The position numbers and the translations under genes are program-made. Below the pieces are notes generated by a model, which was not told the origin of the DNA, made no database searches, and saw nothing but the letters and a program-made list of their open reading frames with translations. Shown here piece by piece: positions 7,410 to 9,866 of a stretch of DNA of 9,866 nt (position 1 is the first letter of the stretch; the number at the start of each line of letters is the position of its first letter). The DNA comes from Actinomycetes bacterium (GTDB lineage Bacteria > Actinomycetota > Humimicrobiia > JAHJRV01): NCBI GenBank assembly GCA_030640275.1, contig DAOWJR010000029.1, positions 1-9,866 of the forward strand, given 5' to 3'.

Positions 7410-8360
7410 ATGAAATTTTCAATAATAATACCTGTTAAATATATCAACAATGATACTAGAGAGACAATTAAACATTGTAGAGAGATAGATTATCCTGATT
7501 TTGAAATAATAGTTCTACCTGATAAAAAAGTAAATGAAGCATTTAGTGAAGTTAAATTTATCCCTACAGGAAACATATCACCTTCTAAAAAAAGAGATAT
7601 GGGAGCTAAACATGGCTCAGGAGATATATTAGCTTTTATTGATGCAGATGCATTCCCCAAAAAAGACTGGTTAAGAAATGCTTCTAAATATTTTAAAGAT
7701 GATAATGTAGGAGCAGTTGGAGGTCCAGGAGTTACTCCAGATAGTGATAATTTTCTTCAAAAAGCTGGTGGTGAAGTCTATTCATCACTATTAGGAGGTG
7801 GAAATTTTGCTTACCGATACATACCACAGAAAAAAATAGAAATAGATGATTTTCCTTCAATGAATCTTTTAGTAAGAAAAACAGTTTTTAAAGAGATAGG
7901 TGGATTTAAAACTAACTTCTGGCCTGGTGAAGATACTATTTTATGTTTAAATATAACTAAAAAGTTAGGAAAAAAGATAATATATGCTCCTGATGTGGTT
8001 GTATATCATCATAGAAGACCTCTATTTATGCCACATTTGTTGCAGGTATATAGTTATGCATTACATAGAGGCTATTTTGCAAAAAAATATCCTCAAACAT
8101 CACTCAGACCAATTTTTTTCATTCCAAGTTTGTTTGTTATTGGTTTGATTGCAGGATTTATATTATCTTTATATAATACAACTTTAAGAAACATTTACTT
8201 TTCAGTTTTAATATTTTATTTTTTGATAATAATTTTTACTACTTTAAATATAAAAAACCTTAAAATGAAACTATATGTTGTACTTGGAATCATATTAACT
8301 CATATCATATATGGTCTTGGTTTCATAAAAGGATTAACCAGAATAAAGTTCGAACATTAA
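7410..8360 (+). CDS. Family 2 glycosyltransferase with C-terminal membrane helices
   Basis: This is a 316-residue inverting GT-A enzyme. SIIIPVK (4-10) begins the fold, IDADAFP (77-83) carries the metal-binding DxD, GGPGVTP (104-110) follows, and GED at 173-175 supplies the likely catalytic base. HHRRP (200-204) occupies the position where many GT2 enzymes have an (R/Q)xxRW motif. Three hydrophobic segments (about 235-255, 262-280, 286-304) anchor the C-terminus, so the enzyme should work on a lipid-linked intermediate at the cytoplasmic membrane face. No upstream in-frame ATG follows the stop at 7380-7382, so ATG 7410 is the start; it has no clear Shine-Dalgarno. It diverges from the minus-strand GT2 and is followed 100 bases on by the radical SAM gene. 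Linkage and sugar cannot be deduced. Confidence 0.92.
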   Translation: MKFSIIIPVKYINNDTRETIKHCREIDYPDFEIIVLPDKKVNEAFSEVKFIPTGNISPSKKRDMGAKHGSGDILAFIDADAFPKKDWLRNASKYFKDDNVGAVGGPGVTPDSDNFLQKAGGEVYSSLLGGGNFAYRYIPQKKIEIDDFPSMNLLVRKTVFKEIGGFKTNFWPGEDTILCLNITKKLGKKIIYAPDVVVYHHRRPLFMPHLLQVYSYALHRGYFAKKYPQTSLRPIFFIPSLFVIGLIAGFILSLYNTTLRNIYFSVLIFYFLIIIFTTLNIKNLKMKLYVVLGIILTHIIYGLGFIKGLTRIKFEH

Positions 8361-8413
8361 TCAACTATTCATAAACTTGAGATTAGAGTTTGTTTTAAAG
8401 GTATAGTTGATTA
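8358..8413 (+). repeat. Nested inverted repeat (11-bp outer stem, 8-bp inner stem) at the glycosyltransferase stop codon
   Basis: TAATCAACTAT (8358-8368) is perfectly complementary to ATAGTTGATTA (8403-8413). Its first three bases are the stop codon of the upstream gene. Inside the loop, 8371-8378 can pair with 8386-8393, with two G-U pairs, leaving a 7-base loop. Together they would fold as one long RNA hairpin. No T-run follows, so it is not a standard intrinsic terminator. Confidence 0.45.
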
Positions 8414-8445
8414 GGAAACATAGTAATATGCAGAAGTTAAAGAAT

Positions 8446-8449
8446 AAGG
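8446..8449 (+). promoter_or_regulatory. Weak Shine-Dalgarno site for the radical SAM gene
   Basis: AAGG lies 11 bases before ATG 8461, farther than ideal. An in-frame TAA at 8452-8454 rules out an upstream start. The next Met (codon 4) is possible, but the M-x-I-x...PP opening favours the first ATG. The rest of the gap (8361-8460) holds the nested inverted repeat and no evident gene. Confidence 0.4.
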
Positions 8450-8460
8450 TTTAAATAATT

Positions 8461-9866
8461 ATGGAAATAATGATATCGTTTCCTCCACTAGAGGGAGAAG
8501 GCTGCCCAATGTTGGGTCAGAATAGACAGTTTCAATGGTTCAACAATCCATCCTTTATCTATCCAATGGTACCTGCATCAGCAGCAACTTTATTAAAAAA
8601 GAAAGGTCATAATGTAATATGGAATGATTGTATTGCAGAGAAATGGAATTATGAAAAATTCTTAAACTTTTATAATGAGCAGAAGCCTGACTTGATTTCT
8701 ATTGAAACCAAGACTCCTGTAATTAAACAACACTGGAAAATAATAAATAAACTAAAAGAAATTCATCCCAATGGACTTATTGTTTTAATGGGAGACCATG
8801 TCACTGCTCTTCCGTTAGAGTCAATGCAAAAATGTCAAGTTGATTATATTATAACTGGTGGAGATTATGATTTCTTATTGGATGGTATCATAGATTATAT
8901 AGAAGGAACAAATAATGAATTACCGAAAGGTATTTGGTATAGAGATAATACAGGAATAAAAAATACAGGAGTTTTTGAACTTAACAATGATTTGAATTCA
9001 CTTCCTTTTATAGATAGGGATTTAACTAAGTGGCATCTTTATGGTGAGAGATTGTATAAAAGAGAGCCATTTACCTACACAATGGTTGGTAGAGACTGTC
9101 CCTATGGAAAATGTACTTTCTGTTCATGGACTACTCTATATCCTAAATTTAGAACAAGGTCACCTGAAAGTCTATTAGATGAGATTGGAATTCTTATTGA
9201 AAAATATAAAATAAGGGAAATATTTGATGACACTGGTACTTTCCCATCAGGTATCTGGCTTAAAAGATTCTGTGAAGGTATGGTGAAAAGAGGATATAAC
9301 AAAAAAATAATTATTGACTGTAATTTTAGATTTGATTACCTGACAGAAGAAAGAGCTAAGATGATGAAAGAAGCAGGATTCAGATTAATGAAGTTAGGAT
9401 TGGAATCAGCAAATCAAAAAACATTAGATAAATTAAGAAAAAATAATACTGTTGAACAGATAAAAAGTGGTAGTAGAATTGCAAAGGATGCAGGATTAGA
9501 TGTACACCTTACTATAATGGTTGGCTATCCTTGGGAAACTAAAGAAGATGCCTTAAGAACATTAGAGTTAGGTCATAATCTAATGAGGTCTGGTTTAGCA
9601 GACATGCTACAGTCTACAATAGTTATTCCCTATCCCGGTACACCCTTATATCAACAGGCAGTAGAGAATGATTGGTTTTTAATAAAGCCAGATGAATATG
9701 AGAAATTTGATATGACAGCTCAAATTTTAAAAACAATCGATATGAGACCTGATGAAGTAATGTCTATTTCAAAGGGGATATATAGATCCTTTTTAAGTCT
9801 TAGGTTTATCCTTAGACACTTGAAAAGAATAAGATCCTATGAAGATTTCAAGTATTTATTAAGAGG
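8461..9866 (+). CDS. B12-binding-domain radical SAM protein (3' end outside window)
   Basis: The frame is open from ATG 8461 to the last base, giving 468 complete codons without a stop. Residues about 1-150 match the Rossmann-like cobalamin-binding region of class B radical SAM enzymes: a PP pair near the start, LLKKKGHNVIWNDCIAE (45-61), PDLISIETKTP (77-87) and LMGDHVTALP (109-118). There is no DxHxxG cobalamin-ligand motif, as in many such proteins. The radical SAM barrel begins with C213, C218 and C221 (RDCPYGKCTFCSW), a CX4CX2C arrangement; GLESANQ (393-399), VGYPWE (514-519 region by homology order, bases about 9523-9540) and PYPGTPLY (bases 9631-9654) follow. The enzyme should bind a 4Fe-4S cluster and S-adenosylmethionine in the cytoplasm. 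Substrate is unknown; methylation or rearrangement of a lipid or sugar is a guess from context. Relatives with similar RDC...CTFCSW segments are remembered but unnamed. Confidence 0.88.
   Translation, partial: MEIMISFPPLEGEGCPMLGQNRQFQWFNNPSFIYPMVPASAATLLKKKGHNVIWNDCIAEKWNYEKFLNFYNEQKPDLISIETKTPVIKQHWKIINKLKEIHPNGLIVLMGDHVTALPLESMQKCQVDYIITGGDYDFLLDGIIDYIEGTNNELPKGIWYRDNTGIKNTGVFELNNDLNSLPFIDRDLTKWHLYGERLYKREPFTYTMVGRDCPYGKCTFCSWTTLYPKFRTRSPESLLDEIGILIEKYKIREIFDDTGTFPSGIWLKRFCEGMVKRGYNKKIIIDCNFRFDYLTEERAKMMKEAGFRLMKLGLESANQKTLDKLRKNNTVEQIKSGSRIAKDAGLDVHLTIMVGYPWETKEDALRTLELGHNLMRSGLADMLQSTIVIPYPGTPLYQQAVENDWFLIKPDEYEKFDMTAQILKTIDMRPDEVMSISKGIYRSFLSLRFILRHLKRIRSYEDFKYLLR

Noticed and set aside
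9097..9123. Extra residue in the cysteine motif as a sequencing error
   Set aside because: An error would have to be a whole-codon insertion; the frame is conserved on both sides and the surrounding residues look like a genuine motif.
9102..9302. 66-codon minus-strand open frame opposite the radical SAM gene
   Set aside because: It is antisense to the conserved cluster motif and barrel of a well-supported gene and resembles no family.
9840..9866. Missing stop codon in the radical SAM gene taken as a broken gene
   Set aside because: The frame is intact to the last base; the gene simply runs out of the window.
1..9866. Insertion sequences, CRISPR arrays, tRNA or rRNA genes
   Set aside because: No transposase motifs, spaced repeat series, or cloverleaf or rRNA-like sequences were seen on either strand.

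Overview
The window is AT-rich (roughly 70% A+T by eye) and has the look of a cell-surface polysaccharide locus from a low-GC prokaryote. Clear Shine-Dalgarno sequences precede the two ABC-exporter genes, and hexamers resembling sigma-70 promoters occur in the gaps, so a bacterium is the likelier host. Arginine is mostly AGA/AGG and ATA is common for isoleucine. A cobalamin-type radical SAM enzyme suggests an anaerobic or microaerobic life. I cannot assign a phylum, and an archaeal host is not formally excluded.

Layout. At the left edge is the C-terminal end of a + strand FAD-dependent oxidoreductase resembling UDP-galactopyranose mutase (1-417). It converges on, and overlaps by 12 bp, a four-gene minus-strand block. 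In transcription order that block is: a family 2 glycosyltransferase resembling polyprenyl-phosphate sugar synthases (7031-6288, TTG start); a 1065-residue membrane protein of GT-C/YfhO type with a large extracytoplasmic part (6072-2875); the exporter permease Wzm (2796-2002); and its ATPase Wzt (2001-406). A 378-bp AT-rich divergent gap separates this block from two + strand genes: a second family 2 glycosyltransferase with C-terminal membrane helices (7410-8360), and a B12-binding-type radical SAM protein (8461 to the right edge, incomplete).

How the genes may work together. Wzm/Wzt would move a lipid-linked glycan across the membrane. Wzt has a typical nucleotide-binding domain, a Wzt_C glycan-recognition domain and a further beta-rich domain at its C-terminus. 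A recognisably homologous domain sits in the extracytoplasmic part of the GT-C-like protein. I infer that the cytoplasmic export ATPase and the external GT-C-like enzyme read the same glycan feature, one before and one after export, and that the minus-strand GT2 charges the lipid carrier used as sugar donor outside. This shared domain is the most interesting signal in the window. Second is the radical SAM protein, whose cluster motif is spaced CX4CX2C rather than CX3CX2C. No tRNA, rRNA, CRISPR array or insertion sequence was seen.
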